From positions 147,427,121 through 147,491,120 of the forward strand of contig NC_133161.1 of assembly GCF_040802235.1 (NCBI RefSeq): a stretch of 64,000 nucleotides of DNA, read 5' to 3'. How positions within the stretch are numbered: position 1 is the stretch's first letter; every line of letters begins with the position of its first letter. Under the pieces are notes generated by a model. It ran no database searches and was not told the DNA's origin. It saw only the letters and a program-made list of their open reading frames with translations. Both the position numbers and the translations under genes were made by a program. Positions 10,955-20,900 of the stretch are shown in pieces. The DNA comes from Manis javanica (taxonomy: Eukaryota; Chordata; Mammalia; Pholidota; Manidae).

Positions 10955-11250
10955 CCTCCTCAGACAAGGGCAGCAACAGTCACACTATGCTGCCTCTCCC
11001 CTCGAAGCCTTTCAGGGGCTTCTCACTACCTGGCCCACCGCAGGTCCGAACTCCTTAGCTTACATGCCTTCCAAAATATCTGTTCTGACCCACCGTCTGA
11101 CCCCCTCTGCCTCCTCTTCTGACCCTGCAGGCCCAGGGGCTGCTCTTTCTCCCCCACACAGTGTGCAGCTTAGGGATCTTCACTTCGGGGCACCTGCTCC
11201 CACCCCATTTCCCCGGCCCACACCCCTCCCTTCTCAGCCCCCACCCCAGC
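10955..11250 (+). repeat. L2 LINE 3' region, plus orientation
   Basis: Contains the L2 words 'tttcaggggcttctcactacctggccca', 'gtccgaactccttagc' and a C-rich continuation. Probably the upstream part of an L2 whose end is 11555-11695, split by the MIR at 11285. Confidence 0.65.
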
Positions 11251-11284
11251 CGACAGCTGGTCTTTTCACCCTTTTGGAACTCCT

Positions 11285-11480
11285 CTTAGGAAAGCAGATC
11301 GTTCTAATGGCAAGAGCACCAGCCTGGGACGCGCAGGGTTAAAATGCTCCTCTGGATATTGGTTCTGTCACTTCTCTGAGCATCAGTTTCCTTGTCTGTA
11401 AACAGGGGGTGATGATAAAAGTACTTATTTTCAAGACTTGTTGCAGGGATTTAAAGAAGTCAACTGGGAAAAGCATGGGA
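11285..11480 (+). repeat. MIR SINE, plus orientation
   Basis: 'gcaagagcaccagcctggga' followed by 'tgagcatcagtttccttgtctgtaaacaggggg' and 'cttgttgcagggatttaa' in MIR order. Confidence 0.8.
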
Positions 11481-11554
11481 CTCCTAATGGACTCCGTCAA
11501 GGTCACAGCTGCTCCCAGCTTCCTGCCATGAGAGCATTTATCCAGCCTCCTTGA

Positions 11555-11695
11555 CATCTTAGTCGTCCGGGGCCTCAGGAAACTGTAAGTTACTTAAGGG
11601 CAGGTATTACCTGTCAGTCTCTGAAGTCCCCCGCACACCTTGCCAAGTGCCAGACATTGTGGGTGCTCCATAAACGTTTCTTGTATCAATCACTT
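11555..11695 (+). repeat. L2 LINE 3' end, plus orientation
   Basis: 'gtaagttacttaagggcaggtattacctgtc' followed by 'ccaagtgccagacattgtgggtgctccataaacgtttcttg', the classic L2 3' end with its AATAAAT-like tail. Confidence 0.8.
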
Positions 11696-12494
11696 TAAAT
11701 GTTTGACCAGCGTCAGGCTGTCATGGAGGGGATGCGGCTGCCAAAGGCGGCAGATCCGGATGGTTTCTGAGTCCCTTTCAGCTTTGCAAGTCAGGACCTC
11801 AGCCTCCTCCCCAGAGAGAACCTGTGCAAAACACAGAATTTTTGCACTTACTGTCATCAATGGCATCAGCGTGAGGTCACGCTGACCCTTCAAGTCCATT
11901 TCAAGCCCACTCACATTTTTCTCCTCCAAATGTTTTTTTTCCAGGGGTCTGGCATTTCCCGTCCACACCAGGAGGCTGGTGTTCTGGCAGCCCCAAAGTA
12001 CGACTGCCACTGGTGGAAAGTCACCCCAGCAAATAGAAATGTCAGTCAATCATTTCCCAGCGCTTTCCTCTCATTGGCCTTCCCCACCACATGTAATGAG
12101 AAATGCTTTTTGCCCAAATATTGCTTGAATTTCAAACACACCATTTCCCTGGGGGTGAGCAGATGAAAAGAGAAATCTGGTTTGCAATGTAAGATCTCCC
12201 TGCGCAAGTTGCATTGAGCGAACACCGAAACTAAATTTTTATCAAGCTCCTGGAAAGGACAGGAGTCTCCGAGGCTCCCTTCCCACTGCGGGGATCCGGA
12301 GTTACTTTACATGAACGCCAAGGAAGCACCCCTCAAGGCAGGAGGAAAGGAGAGATGTTAAATGCATGGGCAAAACGAGAAATCTGAGCATGGCTCCCAG
12401 GGAGTGCCTTCCTGGGCACCTCTTTGCACACGCCCTGGCTGTCCACAGCTGGGCTAGGTGGGCCATGGGCGACGTCTAAGAGGCCCTGGAGAAA
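11696..12494. other. Unassigned, weak candidate element at 12165-12255
   Basis: Mostly unique. The 12165-12255 stretch (ggtttgcaatgtaagatctccc... aaactaaatttttatcaagc) is AT-richer and repeat-free, with TGCAAT words. It could be a small regulatory element. Confidence 0.35.
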
Positions 12495-12650
12495 TGGTTC
12501 TCAATCCTGGCTGCCTTCGAATCTCCTAGTGTGTTTTAGAAAATAATACTAATGCCCAGACTCCACCCTGGACCAATTAAATCAGTCTCTGTGTGAAAGA
12601 CCCAGACCTCAGGATTTTATAGAAGCTCCCAGATGACTCAAATGTGCAGC
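12495..12650 (+). mobile_element. MER5-type hAT (Charlie) remnant
   Basis: Starts with the MER5 terminal 'tggttctcaatcctgg' and continues with 'cgaatctcctagtg', 'atgcccagactccaccctggaccaattaaatcag', 'gacctcaggattttatagaagctcccagatg', the order found in MER5A/B. Non-autonomous DNA transposon fossil shared by placental mammals. Confidence 0.85.
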
Positions 12651-14149
12651 CAGAGTGGGAAGTGTATAGATTTGGAGGATGTAACCCCCCTGAAATGCAG
12701 AAAAACTTTTGTATGCATGAGAATATGTGTGCTTCGCTGCAGTGAGGAGGTCATAACTTTCACACAATTCTTTAAAATATCTATGACTCCAAACAGGTTT
12801 TTACCAGTTGGTCTATGGTTTGGTGTCTCAGGCTCCTTCCATCTGGAAGAGGATATGCATCTAAGATGTTGTTGTTAAGGCTTAGTTGCTAATGGCAAAC
12901 AGCTCCTTGAGGAATGACCTTGTTGATCTCAATGCCAAATGCTAAGAAGCTGTCAATGAGAGACCCCCAGACACTATGGGGGTAAGACCCACTGAGAAGC
13001 AAAGGCAGCATCCTTGCCGGAAAAAACTGGGTACTCGGCACAGTGTCTTACTAGGCAGCCCTACCTGCGGCTCAGCTCACAGCTGTGCCCTGTGTGGCCT
13101 CTGAATCAGGACATCAGGAGCCAAGTCCATGGAGAGGGGTGAATGTCCAGGGTCTCTGATTTGGGGAGCTCTGCATTCCCAACTGGTCAGGGCTCTATAA
13201 AACTGTCCTGAGACCCAGCTTGTAAGCATGTGCTGGTGGGGGTAAAGGGAAGCAGGTGGGGGTGGGGTCAATAAAGAGAAGGGGCCAAGCCCCTGAATAG
13301 CATCCACAAGACTGAAAGAGGCTCCTGGGAACCTTCAGCACCAGTAGAACATGATTGCAATTTATATGGGGGGTGCTTAAGGCTTACGTAACCGTCTAAG
13401 CTGGGCTGAAGGAAGAGTGGGACCAGGAGGGAAGGTGCTGTGCTCGCCAGCCCCCCAGCCACCCTCACGGGCACTGGAGACCGTTGCCTTATGAACACCA
13501 CTTGCCAGCCCTCCTGCTGCCCCAGGGCCTGGCTGGATCCGGGTTTGGGCTCCACCAGGGTACAGCCGGGCCTGCCTGCAGCCCTACCATCACCAAAAGG
13601 CAAGAGGGCTGGGCTTGGGGCCTCCCAGCCCCACGTCAGCTGCGTTAAGTGCTCAGCTGCACTCATGAAAGGGCCCCCTCTTCCCCTCCTTTCAGCCCTG
13701 CGCTCTAATTTATCCTCTCCTTTGATAACCAACTCCAAACACGTTCAGCCTAGGCCGGGCCATCAGCGCACAAAGGCCTGTACTCTCCGGGCTGAATGAA
13801 GCACTTCACTCTTGGGGGATTTCTATAGAAGGCAAACCCACCAAACAAGCCACTGCACTTAAATCAGACAATGCCTGAGGTGGCAGCGAGGAGCCCGGTG
13901 CTAATGACTCAGCTAGCAGTGGGCTCCTCTGTTTTGAAGCTCTGGAACAGCGTGGGAGAGCGACCCGTGCCCTCCCCAGCCTCCGGGCCTATCCCTCCCC
14001 TCCCGCTCCCACGCTAGAAGGTTGACCCTCCGCATCTGCTGGTTCTCTGCATCCTGAATCTCGGAATCTCTTGATTCCCCTAGGCCTGTGCAGATGGACT
14101 CGGACTCCCTCTTTGCCTGGGAAAAAGAACCCAGAAATTAAGCCTGCCC
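12651..14149. other. Unassigned unique sequence
   Basis: No gene or repeat supported. A weak AT-richer pocket lies at 13795-13920 (gcacttcactcttgggg... gctaatgactcagctag, which includes an AP-1 word tgactca at 13905). A TTCAGCACC word at 13334 resembles half an NRSF/REST site only. Confidence 0.45.
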
Positions 14150-14275
14150 TGGGCCTTCTCTCTCTCTTTTATGCTGAAGACGAGGAAACCAGAGTAACTG
14201 CTGGGAGTCACAGAGTCCTGGTGGCAGAGGCAGAGTCAGAACCCTTGTCTCTTGCCCCATTCAGTTCATACAAGG
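14150..14275 (-). repeat. MIR SINE, minus orientation
   Basis: 'gctgaagacgaggaaaccag' then 'gtcacagagtcctggtggcagaggcagagtcagaaccc' match the reversed MIR core and 5' half. A short reversed-sense tail (cacatagcttagtttctggcacc) follows at 14307-14330. Confidence 0.75.
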
Positions 14276-14394
14276 ACTGACATAAGTGAGATGGTGCACG
14301 GGAAGCACATAGCTTAGTTTCTGGCACCTAAAAGCACCCAAAAAATCAGCTGTCGTTACCGGTTATGGCCATCGTAGCATCCTTCTTCCAGAAG

Positions 14395-14720
14395 TCACTT
14401 GACTGCTCGTGGAGTGCCTGTCATGAGCCAGGCAGCCTTCTGGGTGCTTCAGGCATAAAACAGTGACCACGATACAGCCCTGGCCTCCCGGAGCTTGTAT
14501 TCTACGGGGGGATTCAAACCGGTCCGCAGGCGATTCCAGAAAAGAGCAGTAGATGCATCCAGAGGAAGAGCGCCCAGTAGGGACTAGGTGTGGGGCTGGG
14601 CGAGGGGGACCGTGTCTCGGCTGGGACTGAAGGAGGAGCTGCAGCTAGGTGGGGCCAGGTGGAAGGAGGTGAGAATGAGGGGACAGGCTGGAGCAGAGAG
14701 ACTTCTGGGAGGATGAATGA
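14395..14720 (-). repeat. L2 LINE 3' end, minus orientation
   Basis: 'gagtgcctgtcatgagccaggcagccttctgggtgcttcagg' followed by 'ccctggcctcccggagcttgtattctacggggggattcaaac' is the reversed L2 3' end. Its body seems to continue as the purine-rich sequence to about 14720. Confidence 0.8.
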
Positions 14721-15384
14721 TTGGATCCGCAAGGGCGAATGAGGAGCGCAAAGGTGGGTGAGGGCGAGATGCATTTCAGGAAGGGAAAGCAATTTCCTGG
14801 GCATGAGGGGTGAGGACGGGGTGCTGAAGCAAGGAGGCAAATGGGTGGGACTTGAGGCTGGACAAACAGGCACTCATCAGATACATGGGAAGCCGCAGAA
14901 GGGAGCCTGGACAGCGTCCAGAGGGGTGAGAGACGGATGTAGGCTCCACGGGCCTGGACGGGCTCACAGCATGGACTGTGAGAAATGGATGGCAGGGGGC
15001 AAGGTGGGCGGCAGGGAGACCAGCTGGCAGGGCGAGCCCCAGTTTAGCTTTGCTCCATGTTCCATTTCCACACATTACATGGCTCTAATCTCGAGTCGCC
15101 AAATAAGGCCTGCGAGCAGAGGCCTCTTGGAAGGAGAAATAAGCTGAGAGAAGAGAGCTGTGGCCACAGGGTCAGAGAAATTGAACAATGGCCTTCCCGG
15201 GTCACTAGCCACAAAGAGGACCATATATTGAGAGCGACTTCTTGCCCGCCAACCAAATGTGTGACCTGGCAACCTCCATACCCCCCATCTGTACAATTAG
15301 GGTGCACACTAAACACCTGGTATGAAGTGCCCTGCAGTTCTCCCACCCTGTGGTTCTGTTACTCAAAATACATACCATACATTT
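14721..15384. other. Unassigned, possibly decayed L2 body then unique
   Basis: 14721-15010 retains purine-rich L2-like character but cannot be assigned firmly. 15085-15235 is repeat-free with an imperfect CArG-like word (ccatatattg at 15221). Confidence 0.35.
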
Positions 15385-15490
15385 GTATCCTGAGGTGCCT
15401 GGCATGAAAACAAGATAAAATGATTTCCATTTGACAATAGAGGAAACACAGCTCATCAAAATCAAGTGCCCTGCCCAATGATCATGGACA
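15385..15490 (-). repeat. MIR SINE fragment, minus orientation
   Basis: 'tgcctggcatgaaaac' then 'atttccatttgacaatagaggaaacacagctcatcaaaatcaagtgccctgccca' give the reversed MIR tail and core. Confidence 0.7.
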
Positions 15491-15830
15491 TTTCCTCTTC
15501 TGGGTTCCCGTCACTGTGTCCAAGAAAGGCGCAGCTTTGACACCGGCCAGGGGAAGCCGGTTGGGAGCTGGGTTCCTGGGCTGGGCCAGCCTTCCCTTGC
15601 AGCCTGTGCACAGACCCATGGTCTTCAGGAAACCCTCTTTCCCAGGCCCTTTGCCCTCAGGTGTGAGGTTCTGCAGAGAGCCACCACACACTCTTCTGGC
15701 CAGTAGCTCTGGCAGCCACTAAGACAGAAGCCAAAGCTCCAAGCAGGTGGGCAAAACAACAAATCTAGGCTGGGCTGGGAGAGGAGAAAACCACCTCAGA
15801 GCTGCTTTTGGGGGAAAAGTACTCTCCATC
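15491..15830. other. Unassigned unique sequence
   Basis: Nothing supportable on either strand. Confidence 0.5.
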
Positions 15831-16060
15831 CTGCAGCGTTACAACGCAAAGCAGCATAGTGTCCAGAGGTGCGCAGCTGCATGGAACAATTGAAAAATTG
15901 CCTTGTTGGACTACAACGTGCCAATTTTTCAAATCTGAGCCATTTTCACTATTACAGTCGGTGCAGCCTAAGCCGGGAGAATTTTCTTCTGGGAGGGAAA
16001 ATTGATTCTGAGGTTACCATTAACCCCCATTAGCACAGCATGCTCCATTCCAAAACTATT
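15831..16060. promoter_or_regulatory. Candidate conserved element D with hairpin
   Basis: Repeat-free AT-rich block containing a long symmetrical hairpin (15890-15932) and homeodomain-type words (gaaaattgattctgagg near 15999, gttaccattaacccccattag near 16013). Compact and compositionally distinct from its flanks. Confidence 0.45.
15890..15932. other. 43-nt perfect-stem hairpin
   Basis: Arms TTGAAAAATTG (15890-15900) and CAATTTTTCAA (15922-15932) are exact 11-bp complements. Inside lie a symmetric 3x3 internal loop, a second stem TGTTG/CAACG (one T-G pair), and a 5-nt GACTA loop. Shorter than a normal microRNA precursor. Could be a protein-binding palindrome or an RNA structure if transcribed; no known family recognised. 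Confidence 0.7.
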
Positions 16061-16789
16061 CTTGGGAACTGAGGGGACCGGAGGAAGCTATAGAGGCCCA
16101 TGGTGAGGTTGGTGCCCAACATCACAGGTGCTAACAGCCCAAGTCCATTAGCCCCATGTCTTAGAAGGGCAAAAGAATGAGATGGAGAGAGGCTGGTGGA
16201 GAGAGAACATAATAGGATCTGGGCATGTGTTTTCCCAGGAATCCCTAGGCGCTTGAAGTCTGCCTGGGTGCCTCACTTCATTTAGGTGGATTGGGGACTT
16301 GCATGAGCTGAATAGCAGGAACCAAGGCTAACACCTGAATAAATTCTCTTTGTTTGGGCCTGCAGCCCTCACCTGCCCCCGTCTCTAACAGGAGGCAGAG
16401 CCTGGCAGAGGAGTATTTCCCAGGAGCTGGCTTGGAGGCACCCTCCGTCCCCATTCCCTGCACCCAGCTGCTCAGGGCCCAGGTCTTTGCAGACACAACT
16501 GTAAGACAGCTGATTTGTCTGCCAGAGGTGCTCTGTACAGAAAACCACTACAAGCCATTCTAAGATTAGTCAAGAGCCAGCAGCCTTGCCCATGGGGTGT
16601 GCTGTGAGCTCCATCTTCCCAAACACAGCACCAAGACCCACCAGCCCAGTGGAGAAGGCAGTGGTGGAAGCGAATGCTGCAAAGCAAGGAGAAAGGCACC
16701 TGTGTGAACAGGGGGGAGCAGCAGGTAGCTGAGCAGAGCAGGGTGTCCACCTCTCTCTCCAGTGCGTGTCTTACATGCTGATGACAGCA
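16061..16789. other. Unassigned unique sequence
   Basis: Overlapping open frames on both strands, none recognisable. No repeat supported. Confidence 0.5.
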
Positions 16790-16990
16790 GTAGGCATGGG
16801 TCCTGCCGCCAGCAAGCAGAGTCTGAGTTCTGACCCTGCATAAGTTACTTAACAATATCTGAGTCTGGCCCTTCTCCTACAGCCTGGAAGCACAACTAAC
16901 CACCTGGCAAAGCTGTCAGAGTTCAATAAGACAATACAGGAAAGGAGTGATTAGAGTAGTTGCTCGACAACTATGCATAAGTGTGTATGT
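16790..16990 (+). repeat. MIR SINE, plus orientation
   Basis: 'gagtctgagttctgaccctgcataagttacttaacaatatctgagtctgg' followed by 'gtcagagttcaataagacaatacaggaaagg' and 'agtagttgctcgacaac' fit a decayed MIR. Confidence 0.65.
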
Positions 16991-17003
16991 ACACCGAACA
17001 GTT

Positions 17004-17025
17004 ATATATATGTGGGGGGGGGGGT
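17004..17025. repeat. TA dinucleotide run followed by G-run
   Basis: Short 'tatatatatg' followed by a run of about a dozen G's. Slippage-prone microsatellite; the G-run length may differ between individuals or be a sequencing uncertainty. Confidence 0.8.
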
Positions 17026-17379
17026 GCATATAAACAACTAAGCAAGCCCATCGTCCATTCAGGATGTCTCTTTGGTGTTCATACAGAGACATAGCTTCAT
17101 TGTTCTTGCAAGCGCTTGCTTCAGCCTCAGTCTTGTGGCTATGCGGTTTGCCAGCTCTGAACTTCAAAAGTTCCTTCTCCCCACTCCTGTATCTCCTCCA
17201 GCACCATCATTAAGCCGTCCCTCCTCGCCCCTCCCTCTCCAGGGATGCCCTCTGCTCACATGGCTGTCCTCCTGTCCTCCCTGGCTTAGCCAGTCTACCA
17301 GGCGGCACAGCAAAGCAAGGCCTCACAGGTGCTGCAGACAAGAAAGCACTCCAGGATAGCAGGTCTTGCATCATTCCAC
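17026..17379. other. Unassigned; 12-bp palindrome at 17108
   Basis: GCAAGCGCTTGC at 17108-17119 is a perfect palindrome. The rest is pyrimidine-rich unique sequence. Confidence 0.45.
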
Positions 17380-17560
17380 TTCCTGTAGAGTATCCACCAC
17401 GTGGTGGGCCTGCGCTGGGTGCCAGGGTACAGGACAAGCATGGTCCGGCCCAGTCCGGCCTAGTCCTGGCCCTCCAGGGATGCCAGAGTCCTACATGGGC
17501 ACCAGATTCACAAGCAGCTGCTCGCATCATACATGGTCAGTGCAGGACCCGCTCACCAGG
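17380..17560 (-). repeat. L2 LINE 3' end, minus orientation
   Basis: 'gagtatccaccacgtggtgggcctgcgctgggtgccagggtacagg' and 'ctggccctccagggatgccagagtcctacatggg' parallel the reversed L2 3' end. A 14-bp perfect palindrome CCACCACGTGGTGG (17394-17407), holding a CACGTG E-box, has arisen inside it. Confidence 0.65.
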
Positions 17561-17808
17561 AGGCGGCAGGACTGAGCACAGTCCTCGGTGGGTGCCCTCA
17601 GGGCTGCGCACCCGCACGGAGGTTGCTTCCGGCCCCTGCAGACACAGGGAAGTTGACCTCTCTTAGTCATCGGGTGATTTGTGCAGGCGGGGAGGGGAGC
17701 GCGCCTGGCTAAGTGCTGATGGGACGTCCCTGTCAACACAATGTTCCGCCTGGCCGGGCCATCATATATAAAGATATTTAATGAATTAGTTAATTAATGA
17801 GAGGAGTT

Positions 17809-17816
17809 TGATTGAT
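17809..17816. promoter_or_regulatory. PBX-HOX composite site TGATTGAT
   Basis: Exact TGATTGAT, the heterodimer consensus of PBX with anterior HOX proteins. It is next to a cluster of homeodomain TAAT/ATTA words at 17779-17799. Confidence 0.55.
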
Positions 17817-17918
17817 AGATCATATGGGGCTCGCAGCAGGGTGAGTCTGACCCTCGAGATCGCCAGCTCGGCTGCAATCCGGCCCCTCACTGGTCGGGGG
17901 AGCGCGGTCGCTCCGGCA

Positions 17919-17926
17919 ATTTGCAT
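17919..17926. promoter_or_regulatory. Octamer ATTTGCAT (POU site)
   Basis: Exact POU-domain octamer, extended by 'gcat' (17927-17930) so that TGCATGCA is palindromic. Confidence 0.55.
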
Positions 17927-18129
17927 GCATTTAATGTAGCTCTTTAATAGAATGTAATGTTAGCGAAAGCCAAAAGCAGAGCAGCTGTAACTTAAAAGAC
18001 AGCCCCATTACCGCGAGCCTTATAATTAGGGTAAGAGGGAGACCCGGTCTGCCATATGTTAAACTCTTTTGAGGTTAATAGCTCCGTCAGATTTTTGCAA
18101 TTTAAAAAAATTGTGCTTGAAGGATGATG

Positions 18130-18800
18130 ACAGGGCTCATCAGTGCGGCGCCTCTCCAGCGGAGGAACGGACAGGAGGACCCTATGTCTCCCAAGACCCT
18201 CTTCCCCGGGGAACGGCGAGGTGGCCTCCCTCCCGCCACAGGCCGCTGCTGTCCCCACCGGCTTCCGCGACCCCGGCCCCATCAGCGCAAAGCTGCAGCC
18301 TCGGCCTGGCGGAACCGGCGCTCAGCCCGCCCTGCTCGGCGCAGCCCCTGCCCCAGGCCCCCCTGAACCGCGCCGGGGCGGAGCGCCGCGCCTACCTGGC
18401 CTCGTCCCAGGCAACGCGAGCAATTACGGTCCGCGGGCTACCTGCGCGGGCGGCTCGGGAAGCGCGCAGCGGGCACTGCCTGGCGAGGAGCGGCGATCGC
18501 CGGGCATTTGCTCGGTAACTACCTGGCACGGCGCCTTGGGATGTGCGGCCCCTCTGGGGCTGGGCGGCGAGCGCGGGGCCCCTGCGCCCCGGTGCGGCCT
18601 GGAGCCCCGGAGACCGCCTCCCGCTCCCCGAGGCCCGCCCCAGCCCCGGGCGCCTTCCCCGCGTGTCCGGCGGCGGCGCAGGCAGGGAGGCGCTGCGGGC
18701 CCGAGTCGCCTGCTCCCCGGACGCCGCACCCCGTCGCCGGCTTCCGCGCGGAGCACGTGGGCGTGCAGGCGCTCCGGACGAAACAGCAGCAAGGGGAAAG
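18130..18800. promoter_or_regulatory. CpG island, candidate promoter/first exon
   Basis: The only strongly CpG-rich stretch in the window: about 20 CpGs between 18366 and 18480 alone, against near absence elsewhere. Contains an Sp1-type GGGGCGGAG (18375-18383) and no TATA. Three copies of CTACCTG (18392, 18438, 18519) read on the minus strand as CAG|GTAG splice donors. Long open frames on both strands (up to 227 codons) follow from GC content and are not recognisable proteins. Could be the first exon and promoter of a coding or long non-coding gene running to the left, or an orphan intragenic island. Confidence 0.65.
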
Positions 18801-18925
18801 ACGGAATCCCTCCTATTTTTTTTTAAAGGGGGCTCTTGTTAAAAGGAAATTACGGGAGCGATAAAATTACTGCTAATTGCACGAGTATCTGATTATCTCT
18901 GGTACCAGAAAAGCATGAGCCGCGC
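18801..18925. promoter_or_regulatory. Candidate conserved element F, right shore of island
   Basis: AT-rich block (ttaaaaggaaattacggg, gataaaattactgctaattgcacg, gattatctctgg) starting exactly where the CpG island stops. GATA words at 18860 and in gattatc near 18891. Confidence 0.45.
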
Positions 18926-19369
18926 CTCCTCCCCTGCCAGCCCCTTGAAGAGTTCTCAGGGGCCTCTCCCGTCCAAGGGCACAGACCTACCTCTCTGGCC
19001 AAAATCTGCAAGACCGAAGAACGGAGGGAGGCAGACAGAAGATGCAGGGAGGCAAATGCAGACCTCCAGGAAGGAGAAGAAAAAGTTGGGGATGGGATGG
19101 CGCAGAAATGAAGGGGGGGACAGAGGCGGCAGAAGATAGCAATGCATCTTCCAGAGAGTTATGTCCGCCCTTACCGCCTGAGCAAGGGTCGCTTGTCCCG
19201 GGTCCTGGGAGCTGACAGGTGTGGGGATGCGTGGGGCGAGCTGCTCAGCGCTTCCAGCCCTCTTTCCCTTTGGGGGACAGGTTGCAGTGGGCGTCTGTGA
19301 CGGAGCTGGGAAAACTTACTTGTGTTAATAAATCTTGATTTGCAATGCTACGTACCAGAAGCTGTTCGC
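18926..19369. other. Unassigned; purine-rich 19010-19135
   Basis: A G/A-rich stretch (gaagaacggagggagg... gggggacagagg) on the plus strand. No gene or repeat family recognised. Confidence 0.5.
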
Positions 19370-19530
19370 AGTGAGCACAACACAACACAACAGCTAACTT
19401 TTGTTAGCACTTGATGGCTTAGAAGGCATTTCCCATCTGCTTTCTCAATAATTCTCTCACCTGCCCTGCCCCCTCAGCATCCCCATTTTTGGACAAGCTA
19501 AACAAGACTCAGACAAGGTGAGCAGCCCCC
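19370..19530 (-). repeat. MIR SINE, minus orientation (decayed)
   Basis: 'caacagctaacttttgttagcacttgatgg... catttcccatctgctttctcaataattctctcacc... catccccatttttggacaagctaaacaagactcag' follows reversed MIR order. A small CAACA run (19377-19392) precedes it. Confidence 0.65.
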
Positions 19531-20799
19531 CAGAGGGCCCCCAAAAGTTGTTATTGGGACAGCTGAGACTCCAGGCCGAGGGTACCTCCAGCTTTTCTTG
19601 GGAAACTTGAGGGATTTCTCTGCATGGCACTAGGATGTGTACATAAGGTGCGGAAGCTGGGTTTCATTATCTTCTTGACACTCATTACTTGTTTAAGTCA
19701 GCAGCTCAGGCACTCTCACCTCTTGGAAGTGGCCCAGTCATCCGAGCTACTTTCCCACGGGAAGGGACTTCCTTGGTGCACCAGCCTGGGGTGTCAGCCT
19801 CAGGTCACCCGTGATGCCGCCCCAGCTCAGTGATGGGAAACGGCAGTGGCAGGTCGTGGGTGGAAGAGTCCACTTCCTGTTCTCGGCCCCTCCCGCGCCT
19901 TCAGCCGATCAGGATAAGGAAGGGAGACCCCCAGCCTGTCGCCCATCCCAGCTGCTGCCACAGCTGGGGAGGCTCAGAGGCTCCCTCCTCAAGAACCTGG
20001 CGAGGCCGGGCAGAGCTGAGGGCCACCACAGCTCGTGGAGACTCCTGGGCAGTCGGGGCCGCTCCCCCCATCACCACTCACCACCACACAGCCACCACCC
20101 TCCCCCCACAGAGGACCCGACAGCTGCTTCAGCACCCCCATCCACAGGTGGATCCCGGGGCAGCTTCTGAGCCTGGCGTGCAGCCAGCACAGCCTTGCTC
20201 TGGAGGAGCGTGGGACACATGCAGGAATAGGTGCCCTTCATCAGGGCAGCTGGCCTCTAAGGGAGACCGGAGCAAGGCTGGAGGCTCCCTGGGCTGGGGG
20301 CTGGGAGGCACGGGCAGAGGCACAGCTTTGAACTCAGACGCGTGAGGAAGAGAAGAGGCCTCGGGGGGAGGGCCGACCCCAGCCTGTCCACCCCCGTCTG
20401 ACCAGCAACCAGCATCCTCTCCCTCTCCACACAGCCTGCTCAAGAGAAGTTAATGAAAAGTAAACAAACTGACTTTTCCCACCAACTACCTCATGGGAGA
20501 AGATCCCGCAGGCTGAAGGGGTCAGTCGGCAGTCACCCAGGCCATCTGAGGCCCGAGCAGGCAAAGGACTCGAGCTTAGGGCTGTCTCCTGACGGAGGCC
20601 CCAGGCCGTGGAGAAGCCCCTTTCCCCGAAGGCCAAGCCCTCCAACATGGTCCCTGTTATACAGATGCTGAGGATTAAAGATGAATCAGACCTACCCTCC
20701 TAGGACTTTATGGTCCTGCTGCAAAGACACACAGCCTCCAGACTTGGAGAATATCAGCTATCTCTAAATTCAAATTATAGAGAGGAGGGAAAGGAGGTG
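19531..20799. other. Unassigned GC-rich sequence
   Basis: C/A-rich low complexity at 20066-20112 (caccactcaccaccacac...). 20655-20760 may be a decayed reversed L2 end. Open frames on both strands are unrecognisable. Confidence 0.4.
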
Positions 20800-20900
20800 G
20801 AGATTAAGGTGACAGGGCTGGACAGCATGCTGGTGGCTGGGGCACCCTAGACCCAGATGTCCTGACTCCCGGTCCAGTGCTCTTCCCATCACAAGGCAGA
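20800..20900 (-). repeat. MIR 5' part, minus orientation (weak)
   Basis: 'ggtgacagggctggacagc... agacccagatgtcctgactcccggtccagtgctcttcccatcac' resembles the reversed MIR 5' end. Core not preserved. Confidence 0.5.

Larger units (their letters stand above)
17740..18130. promoter_or_regulatory. Candidate conserved enhancer island E beside CpG island
   Basis: Repeat-free, abruptly AT-rich at both ends (tatataaagatatttaatgaattag... and ...gcaatttaaaaaaattgtgc), with a GC-richer middle. Contains a perfect PBX-HOX site (17809), a perfect octamer (17919), a run of TAAT words (17779-17799) and tataattaggg (18020). It directly abuts the CpG island, so it may be a proximal enhancer of whatever starts there. 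Confidence 0.6.

Noticed and set aside
13332..13345. NRSF/REST silencer site (TTCAGCACC)
   Set aside because: Only the left half matches; the right half (GGACAGCGCC) is absent.
15890..15932. MicroRNA precursor
   Set aside because: The stem is too short (16 pairs with an internal loop) for Drosha/Dicer processing; kept only as a hairpin.
18143..18826. 227-codon open frame in the CpG island
   Set aside because: Pro/Arg/Gly/Ala-rich translation expected from any CpG island; other frames and the other strand are open too. The island is reported as a promoter candidate instead.
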